A stretch of DNA of 34,940 nt from CBDHHC01 sp050633205 (lineage in GTDB: Bacteria > Pseudomonadota > Alphaproteobacteria > Rhizobiales > CBDHHC01). A program made the position numbers and the translations under genes. The stretch lies in assembly GCA_050633205.1 (NCBI GenBank), contig JBOEGA010000126.1, positions 1-34,940 on the forward strand, written 5' to 3'. Numbering within the stretch: position 1 is the stretch's first letter; every line of letters starts with the position of its first letter. The notes beneath the pieces are model-generated. The model was not told where the DNA came from and did no database searches. It saw only the letters and a list, made by a program, of their open reading frames with translations. Positions 1-7,511 of this stretch are shown in pieces.

Positions 1-13
1 TATTTGTGGATAT

Positions 14-343
14 TTAAATACTCACATTGAACTGGTTTCTATCGTTCTGCAAGAAATTTAAACGAAAGAATTTAACAAGATAAGCATACTTACTCCCAAA
101 AGTCGGCGCAATTAAGTTTAATTTGCCCATGCTGGAAGTACGATATCCACAAGAATGTGTGAGGATAGCATGTACTCTCATCAATATTCTTAATTTGGGA
201 TGTACTATATAGAAAAAAGATAAGGTAAATATTGATTTGATACAAATGGTTAATGGACCACTAATGCTCAAGATAATCATCAGTATGCATATTTTATATT
301 GTCTGATGTAACTTATACTTATTGCGGAAAATATTGTTTTCAT
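14..343 (-). CDS. Doubtful small membrane protein ORF in AT-rich DNA
   Basis: This is a 109-residue open frame in very AT-rich DNA. I do not recognise the product. The N-terminal half is hydrophobic (about residues 18-48, one or two possible membrane segments) and the C-terminal half is basic and aromatic. An open frame this long is not expected often in DNA this rich in A and T, which is the only argument in its favour. Against it, the AGGA motif lies directly against the ATG with no spacing, and the composition does not resemble neighbouring genes. It could be a chance frame or a decayed gene. The rest of 1-447 shows no other gene, and no convincing promoter for the gene that follows. Confidence 0.2.
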   Translation of the reverse strand: MKTIFSAISISYIRQYKICILMIILSISGPLTICIKSIFTLSFFYIVHPKLRILMRVHAILTHSCGYRTSSMGKLNLIAPTFGSKYAYLVKFFRLNFLQNDRNQFNVSI

Positions 344-447
344 TCCTAGAGCAAAGAGATATATTTTTTGTTGTATTACATGACCAAATATATGAGTACG
401 TGACCTAGATCAAAGCCTTTTGCTGTGGAACAAGTAGTTAAAGAAAT

Positions 448-1296
448 ATGAAAAATGAAGTCATAAACGGTGGGGAGGATGTTTATTCCCGTGTTCTGCA
501 GTGGTATGGGCATATGGGCGTTGACGAGGTGCTTGAAGACCACCCGCTTGACTGGTTTGAACTGTCAGAAAAGCAAGTAAAACAACCAGTTACTCCTAAA
601 AAACCAATGCAGAGCAGTGCGCCTTTGGCTGCTCCGACCAGCAAACCACAGTCACGTCCAGTCACGAGAAGTTACAGTGCAGTCCCTCCTGACAATGCAG
701 TTAATGACGCCAGGGAAAAGGTAAAAACGGCCAAAACACTGCAAGAACTGGAAGATATTCTGAGAAGCTTTGAAGGTTGCGGGCTGAAGGCGACAGCCAA
801 GAACACGTGTATTTACCGGGGTTCACCAGACGCAAAACTGATGATGATTGGCGAGGCTCCCGGTCGTGATGAGGATATTCAGGGTGTTCCGTTTGTTGGT
901 CGTGCAGGTCAGTTGCTTGATAAAATGCTGGCTGCTATCGGGCATGATGAAAAGAATACCTATATAACCAATATTGTTTACTGGAGGCCTCCGGGCAACC
1001 GGACACCAACTCCGCAGGAAGCACAGATCTGCCTGCCTTTTCTAATCAGGCAGATTGAACTGATAAAACCGCAGGTTCTCGTTTTTCTTGGAGGAGCTGC
1101 CGCGAAGCATATGCTGAATACCAATGACGGTATTATGAAATTGCGGGGCAAGTGGAAGGAAATGGAAATTGGTGGTGCGCAAATTAAAGCGATTGCCACT
1201 TTGCATCCTGCCTATCTGTTAAGGACACCAGCAGGCAAGAAGCTCGCGTGGAAGGATTTTCTTGCAATCAGGCAGGAAGCGGGATTAACGGATTAG
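448..1296 (+). CDS. Uracil-DNA glycosylase, family 4-like (alphaproteobacterial type)
   Basis: A base-excision repair enzyme that removes uracil from DNA. The family motifs are present: GEAPGRDED at residues 135-143, the GVPFVGRAGQLLD stretch at 146-158, RPPGNRTPTP at 180-189, and HPAYLL at 253-258. Residues 1-100 are an N-terminal extension (WYGHMGVDEVLEDHPLD near 19-35, then a Pro/Ser/Gln-rich linker), which I recall as usual in alphaproteobacterial members; older annotations sometimes call these proteins phage-type DNA polymerase. The Fe-S ligand pattern is unusual: Cys111 and Cys195 fit two of the four canonical positions, but the position before RPP is Trp179 rather than Cys and the first CxxC cysteine is absent; Cys121 is extra. 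moaB follows 41 bp downstream on the same strand. The start is the first ATG and has only a weak ribosome-binding site. The family call is secure; the exact subfamily is not. Confidence 0.9.
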   Translation: MKNEVINGGEDVYSRVLQWYGHMGVDEVLEDHPLDWFELSEKQVKQPVTPKKPMQSSAPLAAPTSKPQSRPVTRSYSAVPPDNAVNDAREKVKTAKTLQELEDILRSFEGCGLKATAKNTCIYRGSPDAKLMMIGEAPGRDEDIQGVPFVGRAGQLLDKMLAAIGHDEKNTYITNIVYWRPPGNRTPTPQEAQICLPFLIRQIELIKPQVLVFLGGAAAKHMLNTNDGIMKLRGKWKEMEIGGAQIKAIATLHPAYLLRTPAGKKLAWKDFLAIRQEAGLTD

Positions 1297-1337
1297 GGGC
1301 CTGAAGGCCAGGATCAGCATAGAAGGTGAAATAGAAT

Positions 1338-1874
1338 ATGCCCGGTATTGATGAAAGCATTGAATTCAGACCTATACGCATAGGTATACTGACTGTCTCT
1401 GACAGCCGTACCAAAGAGACAGATGATTCAGGGGCAACACTTATCAGGCTGCTTACGGAATCCGGTCACGAGAATGCTGCATATGAAGTTGTAACGGATG
1501 ATGTTCCTGTTATTCGCAGTACTGTTGAAAGCTGGGTCAAAGATGAGAATATTGATGCCATTATTACGACTGGCGGTACAGGACTGACTGGCAGAGATAT
1601 CACGCCGGAAGCTGTGAAGCCTTTATTTGACAAGGAAATCGATGGCTTCTCTACGGTCTTTCATATGGTTTCCTATGAGACGATAGGTACATCCACACTG
1701 CAATCCCGCGCTTTTGCAGGGATCTCCGCGCAGACTTATATATTCTGCATTCCGGGATCTCCGGGGGCATGTAAAGACGCCTGGAAGGGTATCTTTAAAT
1801 ACCAGCTTGATAACAGGCACAAACCCTGTAATTTCGTAAATATTATTCCGCGCCTGAATGAGCACAAGAAGTGA
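1338..1874 (+). CDS. moaB: Molybdenum cofactor biosynthesis protein MoaB/MogA family
   Basis: A molybdopterin-binding protein of the MoaB/MogA family, acting in the cytoplasm at the adenylylation/insertion stage of molybdenum cofactor synthesis. The 178 residues match the usual MoaB length (about 170). Family motifs are visible: ILTVSDSR near residues 17-24, the TTGGTGLTGRDITPEA pterin-binding loop near 75-90, a conserved stretch ending LQSRAFAG near 115-126, and IPGSPGACKDAW near 136-147. An AAGGTG ribosome-binding site lies about 11 bp before the ATG. It probably shares a transcript with the glycosylase gene 41 bp upstream and ends at the strong hairpin at 1881. MoaB and MogA are hard to separate by eye; the length and motif set favour MoaB. 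Confidence 0.9.
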   Translation: MPGIDESIEFRPIRIGILTVSDSRTKETDDSGATLIRLLTESGHENAAYEVVTDDVPVIRSTVESWVKDENIDAIITTGGTGLTGRDITPEAVKPLFDKEIDGFSTVFHMVSYETIGTSTLQSRAFAGISAQTYIFCIPGSPGACKDAWKGIFKYQLDNRHKPCNFVNIIPRLNEHKK

Positions 1875-1880
1875 GCATAA

Positions 1881-1917
1881 TTTCTGCATCTGAATGATGT
1901 GCACTCAGATGCAGAAA
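1881..1917. terminator. Bidirectional hairpin terminator between convergent genes
   Basis: A perfect 13-bp inverted repeat, TTTCTGCATCTGA and its complement, with an 11-nt loop. It sits between the convergent moaB and ABC-transporter genes and begins 7 bp after the moaB stop. The T tracts on either side are weak, so it probably works as a shared terminator or 3' end stabiliser. Confidence 0.7.
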
Positions 1918-1921
1918 ATCT

Positions 1922-3811
1922 TTATACGGTTGCTTCTGCCTCAAGTGCATTTGCAAGGCGCTCTCTGGCCTGTTCGGCTTCCCGCTGACGGGCCCACATG
2001 CTTGCATAAAGCCCGTTTTTGCTGATCAAGCTTGAATGATTGCCCCGTTCAACGATCACACCTTTTTCAAGAACTATAATTTCGTCAGCATGAACAATTG
2101 TCGAAAGTCTGTGAGCAATAACCAGTGTGGTTCTGTTCTGAGAAACCTTATCCAGTGCATCCTGAATTTCTTTTTCCGTATGGCTATCAAGTGCTGATGT
2201 TGCTTCGTCCAGCATAAGGACCGGAGGGTTTTTCAATAAAGTCCGGGCGATTGCTACGCGCTGCTTTTCTCCACCAGACAGCTTCAGTCCACGCTCTCCA
2301 ACCATAGCCTGCAGGCCATCGGGCAGATTTGAAATAAATCCATCAAGCTGGGCAAGCTGTATTGCATCCTGCAGCTCCTGTTCAGTAGCATCAGGTTTGC
2401 CATAACGGATGTTATACTCAAGTGTGTCGTTAAAGAGCACCGTATCCTGCGGCACCATTCCGATAGCGTGGCGCAAAGATTCCTGAGTTATATTCCTGAT
2501 CTCCTGATCATCAATTTTTATAGTGCCTGATGTGACTTCATAAAACCGAAAAAGAATTCTTGAAATTGTCGACTTTCCGGCACCTGACGGACCTACGATT
2601 GCAATCATCTTACCGGCGGGAACTTCAAAGCTTACATCTTTCAGAATCTGCCTGCTGGCATCATAGGAGAAAGATACATTTTCAAATTTGATTACCCCTT
2701 CGGTGACAACAAGAGAGTTTGCATCCGGGGCGTCCTGTATTTCCGGTGCGACACCCAGCAAAGAGAACATGTTTTCAATATCGACCAGTCCCTGTTTAAT
2801 TTCCCTGTATATCATGCCCATAAAATTCAAAGGCTGATAGAGCTGTATCAGCAGGGCATTGACCATGACAAAATCACCAACAGTCAAAGTCCCCTGTGCA
2901 ACGCCATTTGCTGCCATAAGCATGCAGATTGTCAGACCTGTCGTGAAAATTATGATCTGCCCGGAGTTGAGAAAACCCAGAGATTCATATGCCTTTATGG
3001 CTGCAGCTTCGTATTTGGACATTGAATGATCAAAGCGATCTGCTTCCATTTTTTCATTGCCAAAATATTTGACTGTCTCGTAATTAAGAAGGCTGTCTAT
3101 TGCCTTTGAATTGGCTTCGGTATCAGAGTCATTCAGGTCTCTTCTGATGGCGATACGCCATTCGCTGGCTTTAAATGTGAACCAGACATAAAGCGCAATC
3201 GTGACTATGACGACCATCATCATCTGCCATCCGAAATAATAAAGCAGGATGAGAGATACAAATGCCAGCTCGATAGCGGTTGGAATGGTGTTAAGTATAC
3301 CCATTCTGATAATCAGTTCGATAGAAGCATTGCCTCTTTCAATCACACGGCTCAATCCACCTGTTCTTCTTTCCAGATGGAAACGCAATGACAGCCTGTG
3401 CAGATGTTCGAAAGTCCGCTTTGCCAGTTTGCGAACTGCATTCTGTCCGACTTTTGTGAAAAGCACATCCCGGATCTGATTGAAAACAATCATCATGATA
3501 CGTCCGACACCATATGCGATGATCAGCATCACTGGCACTATGGCAATGGTGACAAGCTGGGATGCGGATGATTTATCGGCGACTCCATTTGTCGTCAGCC
3601 AGTCGACGGCTCCTTTATAGAAGATGGGAATACCAACAGTCACGACCTTAGCAAAAATCAAGGCAACAAAAGCCCAGATTACCCGCAAACGCAGGTCAGG
3701 ACGATCTGCCGGCCATACCATAGGAAGCAGGCTGGCCAATGTTTTTGTATGACTAGGCTGTTCAACCAACCCGAGGCTATTGGAGTTGGAAGAGCTGCTC
3801 ATTCCCCGCAT
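1922..3811 (-). CDS. ABC exporter, Atm1/heavy-metal tolerance type (fused TMD-NBD)
   Basis: A half-transporter with an N-terminal membrane domain (about residues 40-330, six predicted helices) and a C-terminal ATPase. Walker A GPSGAGKST is near residue 405, the signature LSGGEKQR near 509, Walker B LMLDEATSALD near 530, and the switch histidine in IAHRLS near 562. The order and sequence fit the Atm1/HMT1 class of the inner membrane, which exports glutathione-linked sulfur or metal-glutathione compounds. I infer that function from class membership. An upstream in-frame GTG at 3844 is possible, but the ATG at 3811 has an AAGGA motif 8 bp before it; this gives 629 residues. A terminator-like hairpin lies only about 20 bp upstream of the start, so expression may depend on read-through or on a promoter inside the preceding gene. 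Confidence 0.9.
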   Translation of the reverse strand: MRGMSSSSNSNSLGLVEQPSHTKTLASLLPMVWPADRPDLRLRVIWAFVALIFAKVVTVGIPIFYKGAVDWLTTNGVADKSSASQLVTIAIVPVMLIIAYGVGRIMMIVFNQIRDVLFTKVGQNAVRKLAKRTFEHLHRLSLRFHLERRTGGLSRVIERGNASIELIIRMGILNTIPTAIELAFVSLILLYYFGWQMMMVVIVTIALYVWFTFKASEWRIAIRRDLNDSDTEANSKAIDSLLNYETVKYFGNEKMEADRFDHSMSKYEAAAIKAYESLGFLNSGQIIIFTTGLTICMLMAANGVAQGTLTVGDFVMVNALLIQLYQPLNFMGMIYREIKQGLVDIENMFSLLGVAPEIQDAPDANSLVVTEGVIKFENVSFSYDASRQILKDVSFEVPAGKMIAIVGPSGAGKSTISRILFRFYEVTSGTIKIDDQEIRNITQESLRHAIGMVPQDTVLFNDTLEYNIRYGKPDATEQELQDAIQLAQLDGFISNLPDGLQAMVGERGLKLSGGEKQRVAIARTLLKNPPVLMLDEATSALDSHTEKEIQDALDKVSQNRTTLVIAHRLSTIVHADEIIVLEKGVIVERGNHSSLISKNGLYASMWARQREAEQARERLANALEAEATV

Positions 3812-3832
3812 ATAAGATATCCTTGTAATGAA

Positions 3833-3860
3833 AAACGGCACCACTCATGGGGTGCCGTTT
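3833..3860 (-). terminator. Intrinsic terminator between LysM gene and ABC exporter
   Basis: A 10-bp perfect stem, AAACGGCACC and its complement, with an 8-nt loop. On the minus strand it is followed by a run of five T (counting the last stem bases), which is typical of an intrinsic terminator for the LysM gene ending at 3901. It also lies directly in front of the ABC exporter ribosome-binding site. Confidence 0.75.
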
Positions 3861-3900
3861 CTTTGTGTAGCAGTTTTATACCAGAAAAATCAAATCCCGG

Positions 3901-5133
3901 TTATGGAAGGCGAAGTTTCTGCCCCGGATAGATCAGGTCCATTTTTCTGATTACCCTCCGGTTCATACGGTAGATTTTCCAGTAAGCTTTACCGTCACCA
4001 TAGTATCTGGCTGAAATTTTCCATAGGCTATCGCCGAAAATAACAAGGTGATACTCAGGGCGGGATGCGCCCTTATCCATTTTTCTGAGTGTTTTTGCAT
4101 CTTTTGCTACCGAAGCTGTAACAATTGTCTTTTTGCTTATTTGCTCAGTTTTCTTTTCTGTCACAGCTACAGGCTTTTCTGTTTTTGCTGTTGCTGTTCC
4201 GGACTTGTCCGCATCTTTTTTGACTGCAGTCTCTTTTTTGCCGGGTTCGGTCTTCTTGTCATCAGATGTTGAAGTTACCTTTTTTTCCTGATCTTTTTTA
4301 CCGGAAACCTCTTTGCCTGCGGACTGTTCTGAAGTTTTTTCAGCAGCTTTATCTTTCACAGAAGAAATTGATGATGATCCGCCAGCACTGGCCGTTACGG
4401 CTTTTTGTGCCTGGGCTTTCTTCTGCTCTTCCTTGCCTGTATCAACTTTTGTGGATTTCTCAGAAACCGGTGTTACTTTTTTCTCAGTCTTGCTCACCAC
4501 CTGCTTTTTAATTTCGCGCTTCTGCATCAGGAAAGGCTTCTTACCCTTCTCATGCCTTACAATTTCAGGTTTGGCAGTATTCTCTTCAGAAAAATCGATA
4601 TCGAGTGTCTGACTGGAAGTCAGAGTATCTTTTTTGTTTGGTGACAATGCAGAGAGAGTAATACTTACACGCTTTTCGGCAAAATCTCTGGCATTGAGAG
4701 ATACAACCCAACGGCCATCCTTTTTATTTGCCTGTGTTGTCTTAAGTTTCTTCCCTCCAGCTGTCAGCTGAACCAGCCAGCCTTCCGGAGCAAAGCCGGA
4801 TATCTGTCCGCCATTGTAAGAAACATTTGTTACCTGAAAAACCAAAGGCCTGTTTTTTGCCGGAACAGCTTTTTTCTCGGCCTGCTCCTTGTCATTATTA
4901 TCATTTTTCTTTTCAGCATCGGTATCAGGTTTCTTTTTTTCCTGCTGAACTTCTTTTTTCTCCTGCTGCTCTTCTTTTTTTTCTGTTGTTTCAGCAGGTT
5001 TAACTTTTGCTACCACTTCCTGATAGAAAGCAGCGAGCTTTGGTTGGACTTCATCCCACTTTGCCACGGCATATGTTGCGCACAGCAAAATAATAATAAG
5101 CAGGAGAATCCATATAAATCGCCAGATTTTCAT
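3901..5133 (-). CDS. Membrane-anchored LysM protein with Lys/Glu-rich linkers
   Basis: A 410-residue envelope protein. Residues 5-25 form one hydrophobic segment after a short basic start, so the protein is probably anchored in the inner membrane with its body in the periplasm. Residues about 45-90 are very rich in Lys and Glu. Residues about 95-185 form a beta-rich domain (VTNVSYNGGQISGFAPEGW, then a DGRWVVSL stretch) like the bacterial Ig-like modules that often accompany LysM. A second long Lys/Glu/Ser/Thr-rich linker covers about 200-355. The C-terminal 50 residues are a LysM peptidoglycan-binding module (YHLVIFGDSLWKISARYYGD to LIYPGQKLRLP). The architecture resembles alphaproteobacterial LysM proteins of unknown role. 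It begins at ATG 5133 with structured leader DNA upstream. No catalytic domain is seen. Confidence 0.85.
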   Translation of the reverse strand: MKIWRFIWILLLIIILLCATYAVAKWDEVQPKLAAFYQEVVAKVKPAETTEKKEEQQEKKEVQQEKKKPDTDAEKKNDNNDKEQAEKKAVPAKNRPLVFQVTNVSYNGGQISGFAPEGWLVQLTAGGKKLKTTQANKKDGRWVVSLNARDFAEKRVSITLSALSPNKKDTLTSSQTLDIDFSEENTAKPEIVRHEKGKKPFLMQKREIKKQVVSKTEKKVTPVSEKSTKVDTGKEEQKKAQAQKAVTASAGGSSSISSVKDKAAEKTSEQSAGKEVSGKKDQEKKVTSTSDDKKTEPGKKETAVKKDADKSGTATAKTEKPVAVTEKKTEQISKKTIVTASVAKDAKTLRKMDKGASRPEYHLVIFGDSLWKISARYYGDGKAYWKIYRMNRRVIRKMDLIYPGQKLRLP

Positions 5134-5666
5134 TATATTATACTCTCATCCACATTCGGCTGCGCACAATGCATGTTCAAGGCCAGCATTCAAATTGTGC
5201 CGGGTTTGCGCAGCATATTGTATTCGTCATACAATCAGTTTTTGTTCTATTTTTTAAAACCACAGCACTTTGTTTCTGCGGTGCAAAAGTTTCTGTCCCT
5301 GTCATACGTTTTTTAAAAGAAATGAGGTCATTTTTTTTACATTAATTGCAGTAAAAGCACACAACTAGTGCGAATCAGCAACAAAAACAGCTCTCTGTTC
5401 ATTGTTTCATCATAAAAAATCGCCTTTGCAATCTATATTTTTCATAATCAATATAGGTATTTGCCTAATATCTCTCTCCCAAACAAAATTGATTATTTTA
5501 TAATCACGCATGAATAGTATTGAGTTCTGTAACAACAAGGATATAAAATTGCACTATGTGTGAGCCGGGATACATGTTTTATCCAGTGTACATGCTATAA
5601 ATCTTAAGGGTCAAAACCCAGTTTGATTGTTTGGCTTTAAAAAAACGAAAAAGGCAGGAAACCTCA
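5134..5666. other. AT-rich divergent intergenic region with several inverted repeats
   Basis: This region separates the divergent LysM and HtpX-type genes. Near the LysM start it holds nested inverted repeats: GCTGCGCA at 5159-5166 with its complement at 5207-5214, GCACAAT at 5164-5170 with 5194-5200, and ATTGTAT at 5217-5223 with 5229-5235. Nearer the protease gene there is a palindrome, TGATTAT-TTT-ATAATCA (5490-5506), just upstream of a promoter candidate. No credible gene is seen. Confidence 0.5.
5520..5547 (+). promoter_or_regulatory. Candidate sigma-70 promoter for the M48 protease gene
   Basis: TTGAGT and TATAAA are separated by 16 bp, a good fit to the housekeeping consensus. The predicted start of transcription is near 5554, giving a leader of about 113 nt before the ATG at 5667. 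The AT-rich palindrome at 5490-5506 lies just upstream of the -35 box. Confidence 0.45.
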
Positions 5667-6632
5667 ATGCAAGCAGGACCGTTTCTGGATGCAGCCAGTA
5701 AAAATGAACACGGCGCGCACAATTTTTTTCATACCGTTCTTTTGATGGCCTGTCTGGCTTCGATAATGATATTCTGCTCGTGGTTACTGGCAGGTATTTT
5801 TGGAGTGATTATTGCCTCTCTGCTATTTACTGCATTTGCATATATCTCAACCCGTATCCCCGGGCAGGTTGTGATGCGGATGTACCGTGGCAAACAGGTT
5901 AATGATGACCAGCTTAACAGGATAGTTGAAATTCTGTCAGACCGTGCCGAGCTGGCAGCGACGCCACGGCTATATGTTATACCAAGCTCAACCCTGAATG
6001 CATTTGCTACAGGCTCACAGAAATCTCCATTTATTGCTATTACAGAAGGGTTATTGCGCCGCCTGGACCTGAAAGAGGTTTCTGCAGTTCTTGCTCATGA
6101 GATCAGCCATATCAGAAATAATGATCTTAAATTAATGGCACTGGCTGATGCGACCAGCAGAGTTACCCAGTTGATGTCGTTTGTTGGCATTATACTTATT
6201 CTGGCAAATCTTCCGCTATGGCTGGTTGATGCGGACGGTTTCCCCTGGCTGGCTGCAATTTTATTATATCTGGCACCAACTTTAGGAAATTTGCTACAGC
6301 TGGCTCTATCGCGGACACGTGAGTATGATGCGGATCTTGAAGGGGCTTCACTGACAGGAGAACCGCAGTCCCTGATTAATGCATTGGAAAAGCTTGAGGA
6401 GTATCAGGGAGCTGTCTGGGAAGATATGTTTTTTCCGGGACGCAGAATTCCACAACCATGCCTGCTACGCAGTCATCCACCCACACACAGCAGAGTTGAA
6501 AAATTAAAAGGGCTGCAACCTGTGTTACCACCGATAACTGTTCCGACAACCCCGATTATTACCATGGTTGGAGCGGGACCAGTTACCCTGCATCCGCGAT
6601 ATCATTTTCCATGGCCTGGCATCTGGTACTAG
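5667..6632 (+). CDS. htpX: HtpX-like M48 family membrane metalloprotease
   Basis: A zinc-dependent inner-membrane protease of peptidase family M48, expected to degrade damaged membrane proteins. The zinc motif HEISH is at residues 144-148, and the third ligand is probably Glu219 in SRTREYDAD. Two hydrophobic segments lie before the catalytic domain (about residues 20-62) and two after the HEISH helix (about 165-210), as in HtpX. The protein is 321 residues, slightly longer than E. coli HtpX, with a short N-terminal extension. The start is the ATG with AGGAA 6 bp upstream; an upstream in-frame TTG at 5631 lacks a good ribosome-binding site. It is transcribed alone and ends at a strong terminator. 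A second M48 subfamily could carry the same motifs, so the symbol is likely but not certain. Confidence 0.85.
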   Translation: MQAGPFLDAASKNEHGAHNFFHTVLLMACLASIMIFCSWLLAGIFGVIIASLLFTAFAYISTRIPGQVVMRMYRGKQVNDDQLNRIVEILSDRAELAATPRLYVIPSSTLNAFATGSQKSPFIAITEGLLRRLDLKEVSAVLAHEISHIRNNDLKLMALADATSRVTQLMSFVGIILILANLPLWLVDADGFPWLAAILLYLAPTLGNLLQLALSRTREYDADLEGASLTGEPQSLINALEKLEEYQGAVWEDMFFPGRRIPQPCLLRSHPPTHSRVEKLKGLQPVLPPITVPTTPIITMVGAGPVTLHPRYHFPWPGIWY

Positions 6633-6655
6633 AGCTGTCGCGCTTCAGCAGAATT

Positions 6656-6695
6656 CCAGGCTCAAGGCAGAGAGAGTGCCGAGCCTGGCTTTTTT
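6656..6695 (+). terminator. Intrinsic terminator after the M48 protease gene
   Basis: An 8-bp perfect stem, CCAGGCTC with GAGCCTGG (6656-6663 and 6681-6688), is followed by a run of six T. It ends 3 bp before the stop codon of the convergent TetR gene. Confidence 0.8.
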
Positions 6696-6697
6696 GA

Positions 6698-7279
6698 TTA
6701 CAACATTGAATCCAGAATAGATTTCGACAGTTGCTTCAACCTGTTTTCGTCCGGGATAACACGGGCGAATGAACGCAGACCCAATACGGAATTGAGGAAT
6801 AGATCACCCAGAGTTTCTGCGCTGTGCTTATCCGAGATTTCACCATTTTTCTGGCCATCTGTAATGACTTCCATATAGATTTTTCTCAATCTATCCAAGC
6901 CACTGGCAATTTTTTCGGCAGCCAGTTCATCATGTGGCAGACGCTCAAGCGCTGAATTATGAAGCAGACAACCGCGAGACTCCATTGACTGGAGGTCACA
7001 TTTCATTATGGCTTCCAAAATCAGCTCAAGTTTTTTACGAGCTGTTGAAGTACCTTCAAGGTTTTTTCTTAATCTGTTCTCTGTGCTGATCGAATAGTGA
7101 TCAATCGCAGACAGGAAAAGCTCATGTTTTGTACCGAAGCTATTATACAAGCTCGATTTGGATAGCTTCATGGACTTTAACAGGTCCATCAGTGATGATG
7201 CTTCGTAGCCCTTCGACATAAAGACTTCTACTGCACTATTCATCGCTTCTATTTCGTCAAATTCTCTTGGTCGCGCCAT
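6698..7279 (-). CDS. TetR/AcrR family transcriptional regulator
   Basis: A 193-residue repressor-type protein. Residues about 8-52 form the TetR DNA-binding domain (PREFDEIEAMNSAVEVFMSK, a helix-turn-helix around 28-47, then SLYNSFGTKHELFLSAI). The rest is the helical ligand-binding and dimerisation domain, with Cys93 and Cys103 as its only cysteines. A strong GGGGGG ribosome-binding site precedes the ATG. A perfect 15-bp odd palindrome lies 28 bp upstream of the start, just downstream of a possible -10 box, which suggests autoregulation. No transporter or enzyme is divergently arranged beside it, so the target is unknown. The ligand cannot be inferred. Confidence 0.85.
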   Translation of the reverse strand: MARPREFDEIEAMNSAVEVFMSKGYEASSLMDLLKSMKLSKSSLYNSFGTKHELFLSAIDHYSISTENRLRKNLEGTSTARKKLELILEAIMKCDLQSMESRGCLLHNSALERLPHDELAAEKIASGLDRLRKIYMEVITDGQKNGEISDKHSAETLGDLFLNSVLGLRSFARVIPDENRLKQLSKSILDSML

Positions 7280-7306
7280 TCATCCCCCCTAAGGTTTCAC
7301 TTTCCG

Positions 7307-7321
7307 ACATTACCGTAATGT
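7307..7321. promoter_or_regulatory. Candidate TetR operator (15-bp palindrome)
   Basis: ACATTAC-C-GTAATGT is a perfect 7-bp inverted repeat around one central base, the form typical of TetR-family operators. TTTCCGA occurs on both sides (7301-7307 and 7321-7327). A possible minus-strand -10 box (TAAAAT, 7341-7346) with a weak -35 (TTTGCC, 7365-7370, 18 bp apart) would place this site just downstream of the transcription start. Confidence 0.45.
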
Positions 7322-7511
7322 TTCCGAATCAGTTATTCAGATTTTAATGCGTAAGATTAATTACGGCAAACTATAAGTCCAAAATTATTATTCAGAGTCA
7401 AGTTCGGAAAACACTACAGTGAAAGTTTTATAATATTACCTCACTTTAGGAAATGGTACTTTATACTGGAACCAATAGCGAAAATGCGTATTACGGAAAC
7501 AAAAAACGTAA

